Shown piece by piece: positions 26,028-35,647 of a stretch of 64,000 bases of DNA (its first letter is position 1; every line of letters begins with the position of its first letter). Position numbers and translations under genes: made by a program. Origin of the DNA: JAXHMM01 sp964528445 (lineage in GTDB: Bacteria; Bacteroidota; Rhodothermia; Balneolales; Balneolaceae); assembly GCA_964528445.1 (NCBI GenBank), contig CAZGSL010000005.1:1-64000 (forward strand). The letters are read 5' to 3'. The notes under the pieces are model-generated. The model was not told where the DNA came from and did no database searches. It saw only the letters and a list, made by a program, of their open reading frames with translations.

Positions 26028-26909
26028 CTAGAATCTGCGCATGATGGCCTCCACCCGGCGCGCGTAGGAGGCGCCGAAGAGGTTGGTATGGACCAGCAGG
26101 GGGTATAGGTTGTAGAGCTCCCTGCGCTCCGAAAAGCCCGGCTCCAGGGGACGGGCTTCCTCGTAGGCATCGTAGAATCCACGGGAGAATCCCCCGAAAA
26201 GATGCGTGAAGGCCAATTCAATTTCCCGGTGGCCGTAGTAGACGGCGGGATCGTAGACTACCGCCTCGCCGCTGGTGTCGTAGAAGTAGTTACCCCCCCA
26301 GAGGTCGCCGTGAATCAGGGCGGGAGGTTCGGGGGGAATCAGCTCGTCCATGCGGCGGTAGAGGGTGCGGAACCGGTCCCGGATCTCCCCCGGCAGCAGC
26401 CCGGCGTCCACCGCCCGCCGGACCTGGGGTTCCAGCCGTTCCTCCCGGAAAAAGTCGTTCCACTCCGCGTGCGGGGTATTGGACTGGGGCAGTTTACCGA
26501 TATAGTTGTCGTGGTCCAGCCCGAAGTTCTCCTGGCTCACGCCGTGGAGGGCGGCCAGGCTGCGCCCGAATGCCCCGGCCGACGACTGCCCGGGGGATCC
26601 CTCCTCCACGAATTCCATCAGCAGGTAGCCGGTGCCGTCCGCTTCTCCCCGGAGGAGCGGGCGCGGAAGGCGCAGGTTCGAGCCGGCGGAGCGCAGCAGC
26701 TTCAGTCCCCTTACTTCCTTTTCGAACATATCGGGATCGGCCTCGCTGTTCCACTTCAGGAAACAGTTTCCGTGGGGGGCGGCCCTGATCCTGGCGGCCC
26801 GGTTGATGCTGCCGCCGGATACGCGGGTGCCTTCCCCTATCTCCCCTTCGCCGGGGGACTCTTCCCTCAGGCGTTCGTTCAGCGCCCTCCGCACCGGTTG
26901 GGGAATCAT
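26028..26909 (-). CDS. Fructosamine kinase family protein
   Basis: A 293-residue kinase-like protein of the fructosamine/ketosamine-3-kinase family, which phosphorylates sugar adducts on protein amines so that they break down. Motifs are GGSINRAARI near residue 33, the catalytic HGDLWGGNYFYD and the metal-binding DPAVYYGHREIELAF. Its start overlaps the stop of the tyrosine phosphatase gene upstream by four bases, so the two are coupled, an arrangement consistent with a protein repair role. Confidence 0.93.
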   Translation of the reverse strand: MIPQPVRRALNERLREESPGEGEIGEGTRVSGGSINRAARIRAAPHGNCFLKWNSEADPDMFEKEVRGLKLLRSAGSNLRLPRPLLRGEADGTGYLLMEFVEEGSPGQSSAGAFGRSLAALHGVSQENFGLDHDNYIGKLPQSNTPHAEWNDFFREERLEPQVRRAVDAGLLPGEIRDRFRTLYRRMDELIPPEPPALIHGDLWGGNYFYDTSGEAVVYDPAVYYGHREIELAFTHLFGGFSRGFYDAYEEARPLEPGFSERRELYNLYPLLVHTNLFGASYARRVEAIMRRF

Positions 26910-27421
26910 GACGTTCCGTCGATCCGCTCTTCAAGCTGGTCGAGAAGATTCACACAGCTCCGGTGCACCACGTCGAACACCCGTTCAAAACCGTCCATCC
27001 CCCCGAAGTAGGGATCCGGCACCTCCTTGTCGCCCGGATCCGGGTCGAACTCCCTCATCAGCAGGACTTTCCCTTCATGATGTCCGGCGGAATCCAGCTG
27101 TAGGATGTCGGAGTGGTTCTCACGGTCCATGGCCAGGATGAGGTCAAAATATTCCAGGTCGGAGTATTCGAACCGGCGTGCCCGGGAATCGAGGGATATG
27201 CCGTGGCTTCGGGCTGTTTGGCGGCTCTTGCTGTTGGCCGCCTCGCCCTCGTGATAGGCGGAAGTTCCGGCCGAGTCGATTTCGAAATAGGAATCCAGCC
27301 CCTTTTCGGCGACCAGGTGGCGGAAGATGCCCTCGGCGGTGGGACTCCGGCAGATGTTTCCCAGGCAGACGAAGCAGAGCTTGTAGGGCGATTCGGCGGA
27401 GATGTTTTTATCAGGTATCAT
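26906..27421 (-). CDS. Low-molecular-weight protein-tyrosine phosphatase
   Basis: A 171-residue LMW-PTP. The catalytic P-loop is at residues 19-26 (C-L-G-N-I-C-R-S) and the general acid Asp lies in VPDPYFGG near residue 140. It removes phosphate from protein tyrosines or small phosphate esters. It is slightly longer at the N-terminus than usual. It is divergent from ileS and coupled to the fructosamine kinase gene. Confidence 0.94.
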   Translation of the reverse strand: MIPDKNISAESPYKLCFVCLGNICRSPTAEGIFRHLVAEKGLDSYFEIDSAGTSAYHEGEAANSKSRQTARSHGISLDSRARRFEYSDLEYFDLILAMDRENHSDILQLDSAGHHEGKVLLMREFDPDPGDKEVPDPYFGGMDGFERVFDVVHRSCVNLLDQLEERIDGTS

Positions 27422-27546
27422 AATGGGTATTAAAATTAAGGGTTTAATGTGAATTGAAGAAATATGTCTTGTATCTTAGGCGGCTGTTTCGGCAGAGGGA
27501 GCCTTTTTGGGGACATGTGACCCAATGGTAAGTCAGTGAATTTTTG

Positions 27547-27554
27547 TATATTTG
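27547..27554 (+). promoter_or_regulatory. FCB-type -7 element upstream of ileS
   Basis: TATATTTG matches TAnnTTTG exactly, 39 bases before the ileS ATG. No clear TTTG -33 element is found at the expected distance. Confidence 0.4.
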
Positions 27555-27593
27555 TAGTTTTCCAAAAGCCCAAGCGGTATCTAAACGGCCTCT

Positions 27594-30500
27594 ATGAGTA
27601 AACAGTTCGAAGAAGTAAAACAGCTCAATTTTTCCAAGCTTGAGATGGAGACGCTCAAGTGGTGGAAAGAGCGTGATATCTTCAGGAAGAGCCTTACCAC
27701 CAGGAAGGAGGGCATTCCTTTCAATTTTTACGAAGGCCCCCCCACCGCCAACGGGAAACCCGGCATTCACCACGTGATGTCGCGGACGGTCAAGGATATG
27801 TTCTGCCGCTACAAAACCCTCAAGGGCTACCGGGTGGAGCGCAAAGCCGGCTGGGATACCCATGGGCTTCCCGTCGAAATCGAAGTGGAGAAAGAGCTCG
27901 GGCTGGAAAGCCGTGAGCAGGTCGCCGAGTACGGCATGAAGGAGTACAACGAAAAATGCCGCAGCAGCGTCCTAAAGTATAAGGACCTGTGGGATCGGCT
28001 CACCGACCGCATGGCCTACTGGGTAGACCTGGACGACCCCTACGTGACGTTTGACAACGACTATATCGAATCGGTCTGGTGGGCGTTCAAAACCCTCTAC
28101 GAAAAGGGGCTGGTCTACCAGGGCTACAAGATCCAGTGGTATTCGCCGGGCAGCGGAACCGTGCTCTCCTCCCACGAGGTGAGCCTGGGCTACGAGGAGA
28201 TCCAGGACCCTTCCATTTTCGTAAAGTTCCCGGTGGACGGCGAGGAGGATACCTATTTTCTGGCCTGGACCACCACGCCGTGGACCGTCATCTCCAATAT
28301 GGCTCTTGCGGTGCATCCGGGACTGGAATATGTGAAGATCAAGCTCTCCGAAGGCGGACGCACCGAATATTACATCCTGGCGGAAGAGTGCTTGGAGGAG
28401 GTAATCGACCACGAATTTGAGATCGTGGAACGGTACACCGGGAAGGATCTGGGCGGCACGACCTACGAGCCGATCTTCGACTATCCCCGCCGGAAACACG
28501 AGAAGTCGGAGGCCTGGCGTGTGATCCTCGCCGACTACGTGACCACCGACGAGGGGACGGGCGTGGTCCATATCGCGCCCGCCTTCGGGGCGGACGACTA
28601 CGACCACGCGATCGAAAAGGGGATTCCCCTCTACAACCCCATCGACCGCGACGGCCGCTTCATGGAGGAGATCGAGGAGTTCGCCGGGGAGTGGTTCAAG
28701 GACGCCGACAAGGGAATCGCCCGGGCCATCAAGGAGAAGAACCTGATGTACAAGCACGAGACCTACGTGCACAACTACCCCTTCGACTGGCGCAAGGGGA
28801 CGCCCCTCATGCAGTACCCGGTGGAGTCCTGGTTTATCCGAACCACCGAGGTCAAGGATAAGATGGTGACGTACAACGGGCAGATCAACTGGAAGCCCCC
28901 GAGCACGGGTACCGGCAGGTTCGGAACCTGGCTGGAGAACAACGTGGACTGGGCCATCTCACGGCAGCGCTACTGGGGAACGCCCATTCCGCTCTGGGTC
29001 AGCGACAAGGATCCCACCCATATCGAGTGCATCGGCAGCGTGGAGGAACTTCGCAAGAAGGCGGACCTGGCGGAAGATGAGGAGATCGACCTGCACCGTC
29101 CTGAGATCGACGAAATTACCTGGCAAGGTCCGCACGGGGGCACCATGCGGCGCATCCCGGACCTGCTGGACGTCTGGTTTGACTCCGGCTCCATGCCGTT
29201 CGCCCAGTGGCACTACCCGTTTGAGAACAAGGACCGCTTCAAGGAGAGCTTCCCGGCCGATTTCATCGCCGAGGGAGTGGACCAGACCCGGGGATGGTTC
29301 TATACCCTGCACGCGCTGGGTACCATGCTTTTTGACCAGCCGGCCTACCGGAACGTGGTGTCCAACGGGCTGGTGCTGGATGAGAACGGGGAGAAGATGA
29401 GCAAGTCGAAAGGCAACACCGTGGAGCCTTTTGAGGTGATCCAGAAGTACGGCGCCGACACGGTCCGCTGGTACATGATGAGCAACTCCTCGCCCTGGGA
29501 GAACCTGAGATTCAGCGAAGAGGGCCTGAAGGAGACCCAGCGAAAGTTTTTCAATACCCTGGTCAATACCTACTCCTTTTTCGCGATGTACGCCAATATC
29601 GACGAGTTCACCTATTCCGGGACCCCCATACCGGTGGGCGACCGGCCGGAGATGGACCGCTGGGTGATCTCCCGCAGCAACAGCACCGTGAAGCAGGTGG
29701 ATGAGTACCTGGACGAATACGAGCCGACCAAGGCGGCGCGGGAGATTGAGGATTTCGTGGAGGAGCTCAGCAACTGGTACGTGCGGCGGAACCGCCGGCG
29801 TTTCTGGAAGGAGGGGAAGAGCCTGGACAAGACGGGGGCCTACCAGACGCTCTACGAATGTCTGCTGGACCTCTCGAAACTGATCAGCCCGATCGCCCCG
29901 TTCCTGGGCGAATGGCTCTTTCAGCGGCTGAACGAGGTGACGCAGGAGGACGAGGAGTCGGTCCACATCTCCTTCTACCCGACCGTGGAGGAGACGGCCA
30001 TCGACAAATCCCTCGAGAAACGGATGAATCTGGCACGGCGGATCTCTTCGATGGTCCTGAGCCTGCGCAACAAGATTGAAATCAACGTGCGGCAGCCGCT
30101 GTCGCGCATCATCCTGCCGATTGACAAGGAGGAGAATCGGCAGGCGGTAGAGTCGATGAAAGATATTATATTGGACGAGGTGAACGTCAAGGAGATCGAG
30201 TTCGTGGACGACGATTCCGGGATCGTCCGTAAGTCCGCCAAACCCAACTTCCCCGCCCTCGGCAAGAAACTCGGCGAGAAGATGAAGGCGCTCACCCCCC
30301 GGGTGAAGGAGCTGACCACCGAAGAGATTACCGAATACGAACAGTCCGGTTCCATCGAACTGGACCTGGGCGAACATGGTAAGGTGCGCCTCGGAAGCGG
30401 CGACCTTGAAGTCAGCCGCACGGGCCTGGAGGGATGGTCGGTGGAGACCGAGGGGGGACTCAGCGTGGCGCTTGACACGGAGCTCTCTCCCGAGCTGGAG

Positions 30501-30767
30501 CGTGAAGGGCTGGCCCGGGAATTCGTGAACCGGGTTCAGAACATGCGCAAGGAGGCCGATTTTGAGGTGGTCGACCGCATCCGGATCGGTTTTGAAGGCT
30601 CCGATAAGGTGGAGGAGGCGGTGGAATCGATGAAGGACTACATATCCAGCGAGACCCTGGCGGAGAGTATTTCCGCCGGAAGCCTGGAGGTGTCGGATTT
30701 TGTCAAAACATGGGAAATCGGTGAGAAGGAATGCACCATTTCCATAAAAAGAAATCCCAATAAATAA
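27594..30767 (+). CDS. ileS: Isoleucyl-tRNA synthetase, IleS2 type
   Basis: A 1057-residue class I synthetase that charges tRNA-Ile. The HIGH-like motif reads HHVM at 59-62 (PGIHHVMSRT) and KMSKS is at 601-605; an editing domain lies between them. The long C-terminal part has no zinc-finger cysteines and ends in a DUF5915-like region. HHVM-type, eukaryote-like enzymes are known as IleS2, the form associated with mupirocin resistance. The dksA-like gene and lspA follow closely, an order common in Bacteroidota. Confidence 0.98.
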   Translation: MSKQFEEVKQLNFSKLEMETLKWWKERDIFRKSLTTRKEGIPFNFYEGPPTANGKPGIHHVMSRTVKDMFCRYKTLKGYRVERKAGWDTHGLPVEIEVEKELGLESREQVAEYGMKEYNEKCRSSVLKYKDLWDRLTDRMAYWVDLDDPYVTFDNDYIESVWWAFKTLYEKGLVYQGYKIQWYSPGSGTVLSSHEVSLGYEEIQDPSIFVKFPVDGEEDTYFLAWTTTPWTVISNMALAVHPGLEYVKIKLSEGGRTEYYILAEECLEEVIDHEFEIVERYTGKDLGGTTYEPIFDYPRRKHEKSEAWRVILADYVTTDEGTGVVHIAPAFGADDYDHAIEKGIPLYNPIDRDGRFMEEIEEFAGEWFKDADKGIARAIKEKNLMYKHETYVHNYPFDWRKGTPLMQYPVESWFIRTTEVKDKMVTYNGQINWKPPSTGTGRFGTWLENNVDWAISRQRYWGTPIPLWVSDKDPTHIECIGSVEELRKKADLAEDEEIDLHRPEIDEITWQGPHGGTMRRIPDLLDVWFDSGSMPFAQWHYPFENKDRFKESFPADFIAEGVDQTRGWFYTLHALGTMLFDQPAYRNVVSNGLVLDENGEKMSKSKGNTVEPFEVIQKYGADTVRWYMMSNSSPWENLRFSEEGLKETQRKFFNTLVNTYSFFAMYANIDEFTYSGTPIPVGDRPEMDRWVISRSNSTVKQVDEYLDEYEPTKAAREIEDFVEELSNWYVRRNRRRFWKEGKSLDKTGAYQTLYECLLDLSKLISPIAPFLGEWLFQRLNEVTQEDEESVHISFYPTVEETAIDKSLEKRMNLARRISSMVLSLRNKIEINVRQPLSRIILPIDKEENRQAVESMKDIILDEVNVKEIEFVDDDSGIVRKSAKPNFPALGKKLGEKMKALTPRVKELTTEEITEYEQSGSIELDLGEHGKVRLGSGDLEVSRTGLEGWSVETEGGLSVALDTELSPELEREGLAREFVNRVQNMRKEADFEVVDRIRIGFEGSDKVEEAVESMKDYISSETLAESISAGSLEVSDFVKTWEIGEKECTISIKRNPNK

Positions 30768-30776
30768 GGTGAGAAT

Positions 30777-31172
30777 ATGGCTACCTCGAAAGATGAGAAA
30801 CGGGTTTCCCCCTACTCGGATGAGGAACTGGAATATTTCCGGGACATTATCATAAAGAAACGGGACGAGGCGGAGAAGGAGCTGGAATCGCTCCAGAACT
30901 CGCTGCGCGACAGCATGGAGAACGCCTCCGACGAATCGGCCTACTCCTTCCACATGGCCGATGCCGGTACGGAGGCGCAGGAACGGGAGAAGACCTATAT
31001 GCTGTACAACAGGACCCGTAAATTCATAAAGTACCTCGACGGGGCACTGGAGCGTATCGACAACAAAACCTACGGGGTTTGCAAGGTGACGGGGAAAAAG
31101 ATCTCAAAAGGCCGCCTGGAGGCGGTTCCCCACACCCAGCTCAGCATCGAAGCGAAATTGAAACGCCGATAG
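30777..31172 (+). CDS. DksA/TraR-like protein with degenerate zinc finger
   Basis: A 131-residue protein with a coiled-coil N-terminus (about 15-60) and a C-terminal DksA/TraR-type segment YGVCKVTGKKISKGRLEAVPHT. Only one of the four zinc cysteines remains, as is usual for the FCB-group members of this family located after ileS. DksA proteins enter the RNA polymerase secondary channel and act with ppGpp; whether this form does so is unknown. It starts nine bases past the ileS stop. Confidence 0.88.
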   Translation: MATSKDEKRVSPYSDEELEYFRDIIIKKRDEAEKELESLQNSLRDSMENASDESAYSFHMADAGTEAQEREKTYMLYNRTRKFIKYLDGALERIDNKTYGVCKVTGKKISKGRLEAVPHTQLSIEAKLKRR

Positions 31173-31188
31173 GACCGGGAGCAGACGG

Positions 31189-31773
31189 GTGGACTCCGAG
31201 ATCAGCAAATCCGGAAAGTACTATCTCCTCGGCGTGCCGGCTGCGGTCGTGGTGGCAGCGGACCAGATCACCAAGTATGTGGTCCGGATCTCGCCGGAGC
31301 TTCAGCACTGGGAGATCATACCGGGAATCCTCGCCTTTCACTATACCCAGAACCCCGGCATGGCCCTCGGCATGGAGTGGGCCTCTACCCCGGTCATCAG
31401 CATCATCGCCATCGTGGCCACCCTGGGCATACTCATCTATATACTGAAAACGATACACCGGGCGAGTCCCGGCTACCTGGCCTGCATGGGACTGGTGCTG
31501 GGGGGCGCCTTCGGGAACATCATCGACCGGCTGGTAATGGCCCGGCTGGAATCGTACGGGGGAATACTGGAGGGGCACGTAGTTGATTTTATCCATTTTA
31601 CCATGATCACCCCCGACTGGGTCCCCTATTTCGGGGGGAGTCCCGTGTTCCCCTACATCTTCAACGTGGCGGACATGGCGATCAGCATGGCCATTATCAC
31701 CCTGCTTGTTTTCCACAACCGCCTGCTGAATCCGGAAGAGGCGGAGGAGGAGAGAGAGGTGCCTACTCCTTGA
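31189..31773 (+). CDS. lspA: Lipoprotein signal peptidase
   Basis: LspA cuts the signal peptide of lipidated prolipoproteins in the inner membrane. The 194-residue protein has four hydrophobic segments, the catalytic aspartates at about 113 (GNIIDRL) and 162 (FNVADMAIS), and the NPGMALGM block. Start GTG at 31189, 16 bases past the dksA-like stop. Its last 11 bases overlap the end of the convergent ribBA gene. Many likely clients (MltF-like, SPOR, OmpA/TSP3, DUF4292, DUF4382 lipoproteins) are in this window. Confidence 0.95.
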   Translation: MDSEISKSGKYYLLGVPAAVVVAADQITKYVVRISPELQHWEIIPGILAFHYTQNPGMALGMEWASTPVISIIAIVATLGILIYILKTIHRASPGYLACMGLVLGGAFGNIIDRLVMARLESYGGILEGHVVDFIHFTMITPDWVPYFGGSPVFPYIFNVADMAISMAIITLLVFHNRLLNPEEAEEEREVPTP

Positions 31774-33025
31774 TAATGCTTTCGAGGAACTCCGGATCGT
31801 GCGGATCCATGTCCTCCAGTTTCAGATCATGGCCCAGCTTGTCTCTTTTGGTTTTCAGGTAGCGGGCGTTTTCCGGGTAGGCTCCCACCTCCAAAGGCAC
31901 CCGTTCGACCATTTCCAGGCCGAAACTCTTCAGGCCCACCCGCTTGACCGGGTTGTTGGTCATCAGGCGCAGCTTGCTTACGCCGAGCGACCGCAGGATC
32001 TGCGCTCCCACCCCGTAGTCGCGGTGGTCGGGCTTGAATCCGAGCGCTTCGTTGGCCTCGACGGTATCCATGCCTTCCTCCTGCAGCTTGTAGGCCTTCA
32101 GCTTGTTCACCAGCCCGATGCCCCGGCCCTCCTGGTTCATGTAGAGCACCACGCCGCGGCCCTCTTTCTCCACCCGGAGCAGAGCCTGGTGGAGCTGCTC
32201 GCCGCAGTCGCACCGCTTGGAACCGAAGATGTCGCCCGTCATGCAGGAGGAGTGGACCCGGACCAGCACCGGCTCGTCTTCCTCCCACGTTCCCTTGGTA
32301 AGGGCCAGATGATGGTCGCCGGTCAGCCGTTCCTCGAAGGCGTGAAGATCGAAGTCGCCGTAGATCGTGGGCAGGTTGACCTGCACGATCTTGCGAACCA
32401 GCGACTCGTTCTGCATCCGGTAGGCGATGAGGTCCTTGATGGTAATAAGCTTCATGCCGAACTCTTCGGCGATCTCGACCAGGTCGGGGATCCGGGCCAT
32501 CTCCCCGTTGTCTTTCATGATTTCGCAGATGATGCCCGCCGGCCTCAGTCCCGCGAGCCGCGCGAGGTCAATGGCCGCCTCCGTATGGCCGGCGCGCCGC
32601 AGCACGCCCCCCTCGGTTCCGATCAGCGGGAAGATGTGTCCCGGCCGGCGAAACTGCCCGGGCCGGGCGTCATCCTGTATCAGCTCGCGAATGGTATTGG
32701 CCCGGTCGGACGCGGAAATTCCGGTGGTGGTCAGCTCCTTATGGTCGACCGAAACGGTGAAGGCCGCCTCGTCGGGATCGGCGCCGTCGTTCACCATATA
32801 GTCAAGGTCCAGCGAGTAGGCCTTCTGCCGGGTGATGGGCACGCAGATCAGCCCCCGTCCGTATTTGGCCATCAGGTTGACGGCTTCGGAAGTGACTTTC
32901 TCGGCCGCCATGACGAAGTCGCCTTCGTTCTCGCGGTCCTCGTCGTCAACGACGATAACGATACGTCCCTCTTTAATGTCCTCGACGGCGGCTTCTATGG
33001 AGTCAAATGGGTCGGAGCCGGGCAT
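31763..33025 (-). CDS. ribBA: Bifunctional 3,4-DHBP synthase / GTP cyclohydrolase II
   Basis: A 420-residue fusion that makes both riboflavin precursors. The N-terminal half (about 1-205) has the RibB motif DDEDRENEGDFV and the HTEAAID block. The C-terminal half has the RibA zinc site C-x10-C-x-C (SSCMTGDIFGSKRCDCG) and the GRGIGLVNKLKAY and TNNPVKR blocks. All ligands are present, so both activities should be intact. No other rib gene is adjacent. It lies 14 bases after yajC on the same strand and converges on lspA. Confidence 0.97.
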   Translation of the reverse strand: MPGSDPFDSIEAAVEDIKEGRIVIVVDDEDRENEGDFVMAAEKVTSEAVNLMAKYGRGLICVPITRQKAYSLDLDYMVNDGADPDEAAFTVSVDHKELTTTGISASDRANTIRELIQDDARPGQFRRPGHIFPLIGTEGGVLRRAGHTEAAIDLARLAGLRPAGIICEIMKDNGEMARIPDLVEIAEEFGMKLITIKDLIAYRMQNESLVRKIVQVNLPTIYGDFDLHAFEERLTGDHHLALTKGTWEEDEPVLVRVHSSCMTGDIFGSKRCDCGEQLHQALLRVEKEGRGVVLYMNQEGRGIGLVNKLKAYKLQEEGMDTVEANEALGFKPDHRDYGVGAQILRSLGVSKLRLMTNNPVKRVGLKSFGLEMVERVPLEVGAYPENARYLKTKRDKLGHDLKLEDMDPHDPEFLESIIKE

Positions 33026-33039
33026 GTGATGGGAATCTG

Positions 33040-33351
33040 CTAATTATCGTTCTGCTTGGGATTGACGTCGGTAATGGAATTCTTCATAAAACGCGCTTTC
33101 ACGTCCTTGTCAATTTCGGCCAGGACCGAATCGTCTTCAACAGAGGTGACCTTCGCGACCATTCCGCCGGACGTTACGATCTTGTCTCCCTTTTCCATGT
33201 TGGAGACCTTCTCCTGGATCTCTTTCTGGCGCTGGCTCTGCGGGCGGATGATAAACCAGTAGAAGATGAGAAAGATGGCCGCCATAAAAATGAGGCTGGT
33301 CCAGCCGGAGCCTTCCTGGCCGGCCATAAACAACAGTGCTGTATCAAACAT
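33040..33351 (-). CDS. yajC: Preprotein translocase subunit YajC
   Basis: A 103-residue protein with one membrane segment (about 17-37, ending FIIRPQSQRQKE) followed by the soluble YajC domain with MEKGDKIVTSGGMVAKV. YajC associates with SecDF and the Sec translocon. It is first in a likely operon with ribBA. The 159 bases between it and fadJ hold nothing I recognise. Confidence 0.95.
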   Translation of the reverse strand: MFDTALLFMAGQEGSGWTSLIFMAAIFLIFYWFIIRPQSQRQKEIQEKVSNMEKGDKIVTSGGMVAKVTSVEDDSVLAEIDKDVKARFMKNSITDVNPKQNDN

Positions 33352-33510
33352 GAAATGTGTTATTTGGTTTGTATGAACAGTCTCGCAAACGCTTAAGATA
33401 CGATTTTTGGCACCTTCCTACAATTTGCGGCTCCCGCGGGGCGGCCCGCGCGGCTGAGGGTTCCGGCGCCGTTTCCGCCCGCAATCCCGCCGGCGTCACA
33501 TCGCGCGTTC

Positions 33511-35637
33511 TTACGCCCCGGGGTAGAACCGCGTGCCGGAGGAGGCGTGTTCGCCGAGCAGTTCCGCGGGACGGAATCGGTCGCCGTGCCGGCTTTCCAG
33601 TCGCTCCAGCCGGGCCAGGACGGTATCGGCACCCTCGCGGTCCGCAAACCGAAAGGGTCCCCCGAGAAACGGCGGGAAACCCAGCCCCAGTATCGCCCCC
33701 AGATCGCCGTCGCCCGGCGCCTCCAGGATTCCCTCCTGCAGGCAGTGCACCGCCTCGTTGATCATGGCGAGGGACATGCGCCGCTGCACTTTTTCCGGGT
33801 CCATCTTCTCCCGTCCGTCCCCCCCGAAATAGCGATATATTTCGGTGTTCGGCTCCTTCTTCTTCCGTTTTGCCCCTTCCCGTTCGTAGCGGTAGAATCC
33901 CTTCCCGTTCTTCTTCCCCTTGTACCCGTCGTCAAACAGCTCCCGTGGCTTTCGGCTCGGTTCGGCTCCCCGTTCGGCGAACATCGGGTTGAGTACCTCG
34001 GTGATATGTGCGGCCACATCGATGCCCACCTCGTCGAAGAGCGCGGCGGGTCCCACGGGAAAACCGAAATCTTTCATGACGCGGTCGAGCTGTTCGATGG
34101 AGATCCCCTCCTCCAGCAGTTTCAGCGCCTCGTTCATGTAGGGTGCCAGGATCCTCGTAGTATAGAAACCGGGTCCGTCGTTGACCACGATCACGTGCTT
34201 GCCCTGGTCGACGCCCACCTGGCGGGCGGTGGCGGTCACCCACCCGGCGGTCCGTTCCGTTTTAACGATTTCCAGCAGCGGCATCTTGGGGACGGGCGAG
34301 AAGTAGTGCATGCCGATCACCTGCTCCGGCCTGCCGGAGGCTTCCGCGATGTCGGCGATGGGGAGGGAGGAGGTGTTGGAGGCGAAGATGGCGCGGGGAG
34401 GAAGCACCTGCTCGGTCTCACGGAGGATCGACCGCTTCAGCTCGAGGTCCTCAAAAACCGCCTCGATGACCAGGTCGGCATTTTCAAAACCGTCGTACGT
34501 CGCGGTCGCCGTAATGAGTCCGCCGACCCGGTCCCTTTCAAATTCGGAGATGATCCCCTTGCCGGCTTTCTCGTCCAGATCCTCCCATACGGCCCGCTTG
34601 CCTTCGGCCGCCTGCTCGACCGTCTGGTCCTTCAGCAGAACGCGGAAATCGTTGTTGGCGCTTACGTCCGCTATGCCCGATCCCATCAGGCCGGCCCCCA
34701 GCACCCCGATTTTGTCCACTGCCCGGGCCCGGTCGGCCGAGGGATTTTTCTTGGCGCCCTGCATGCCGAAGAAGAGATTGACCAGGGCTTTGGACTGCGG
34801 CGTGGCGGCCAGCTCGCCGAAAGCAACCGATTCGGCCTCAAGGCCTGCCTCCGTGCCGTTTTTGTAGCCCTCCTCCACGCAGTCGATGATGCGCCCGGGA
34901 GCGGGATAGTTTCCCCGGCTCTCCTTACGGGCGCGTTTGCGGGCCTGGGAAAAGACGATGCGTCGCCCGAGGGGATTCCCCTCCAGCAGCCGCTCCAGTA
35001 TCCCGCGGCGGTCTTTCCGGTCGTAGGAGCGGTCCTCCAGCTTGTCCACCGCCCGGATGGCCGCGGTCACCACCGCGTCCCGGTGCGTGAGTTCGTCCGC
35101 CAGCCCCATTTTGCGGGCCTGACGGGGATAGATGTTCTTGCCGGTCAGCATGTAGGTGAGGGCGTTCTGGAGGCCGATAATACGGGGCAGCCGCTGAGTC
35201 CCCCCTCCCCCCGGCAGCAGTCCCAGCTTGACCTCCGGCTGACCCATTACCGTCTTGGAGTGGTCCGATACCACCCGGTAGTGGCATGCCAGCGCCACCT
35301 CCAGTCCCCCGCCCAGGCAGGCCCCGTGAATAGCGGCGACCACCGGTTTCTCCAGCCGTTCGAGCTGGAGCAGCAGCCGGTTACCGCGCCGGCTCAAATC
35401 TTCCACCTCCCCGGGAGCCTCCTTCTCCTTAAGCATCTCCACGTCGGCCCCGGCGACAAAATTGTCTTTTTTTCCGCTGGTCAGTACCACGCCCCGCACC
35501 GAGGAGGCGGAAAGCTCCTCCATACGTGCGGTGAATTCGGAGATGAGATTCTCGTTGAGGGTGTTCACCTTCTCGCCCGGCTGGTCCAGGGTGATGATGG
35601 CGATATCCCCGCGATACGAAAGGTCCAGGTAGCTCAT
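33511..35637 (-). CDS. fadJ: Beta-oxidation multienzyme: enoyl-CoA hydratase / 3-hydroxyacyl-CoA dehydrogenase
   Basis: A 708-residue FadJ/FadB-type fusion. Residues 1-190 are a crotonase domain with the oxyanion-hole motifs FVAGADV and IHGACLGGGLEVALA. From about 310 an NAD-binding domain follows (IGVLGAGLMGSGIA), with SNTSSLP and the HYFSPVPKMPLLEIV motif, then two C-terminal dehydrogenase domains. It catalyses hydration and oxidation in fatty-acid beta-oxidation. The thiolase gene sits ten bases upstream on the same strand, forming the usual pair. Confidence 0.95.
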   Translation of the reverse strand: MSYLDLSYRGDIAIITLDQPGEKVNTLNENLISEFTARMEELSASSVRGVVLTSGKKDNFVAGADVEMLKEKEAPGEVEDLSRRGNRLLLQLERLEKPVVAAIHGACLGGGLEVALACHYRVVSDHSKTVMGQPEVKLGLLPGGGGTQRLPRIIGLQNALTYMLTGKNIYPRQARKMGLADELTHRDAVVTAAIRAVDKLEDRSYDRKDRRGILERLLEGNPLGRRIVFSQARKRARKESRGNYPAPGRIIDCVEEGYKNGTEAGLEAESVAFGELAATPQSKALVNLFFGMQGAKKNPSADRARAVDKIGVLGAGLMGSGIADVSANNDFRVLLKDQTVEQAAEGKRAVWEDLDEKAGKGIISEFERDRVGGLITATATYDGFENADLVIEAVFEDLELKRSILRETEQVLPPRAIFASNTSSLPIADIAEASGRPEQVIGMHYFSPVPKMPLLEIVKTERTAGWVTATARQVGVDQGKHVIVVNDGPGFYTTRILAPYMNEALKLLEEGISIEQLDRVMKDFGFPVGPAALFDEVGIDVAAHITEVLNPMFAERGAEPSRKPRELFDDGYKGKKNGKGFYRYEREGAKRKKKEPNTEIYRYFGGDGREKMDPEKVQRRMSLAMINEAVHCLQEGILEAPGDGDLGAILGLGFPPFLGGPFRFADREGADTVLARLERLESRHGDRFRPAELLGEHASSGTRFYPGA

Positions 35638-35647
35638 GGCGTGGGAT

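Noticed and set aside
27422..27593. T-box leader before ileS
   Set aside because: No T-box sequence or specifier stem is seen, and the leader is short; only a promoter element is supported.
28959..30953. A 664-codon open frame opposite ileS
   Set aside because: Produced by GC-rich codons of ileS; protein is His/Leu/Val-rich and unlike any family.
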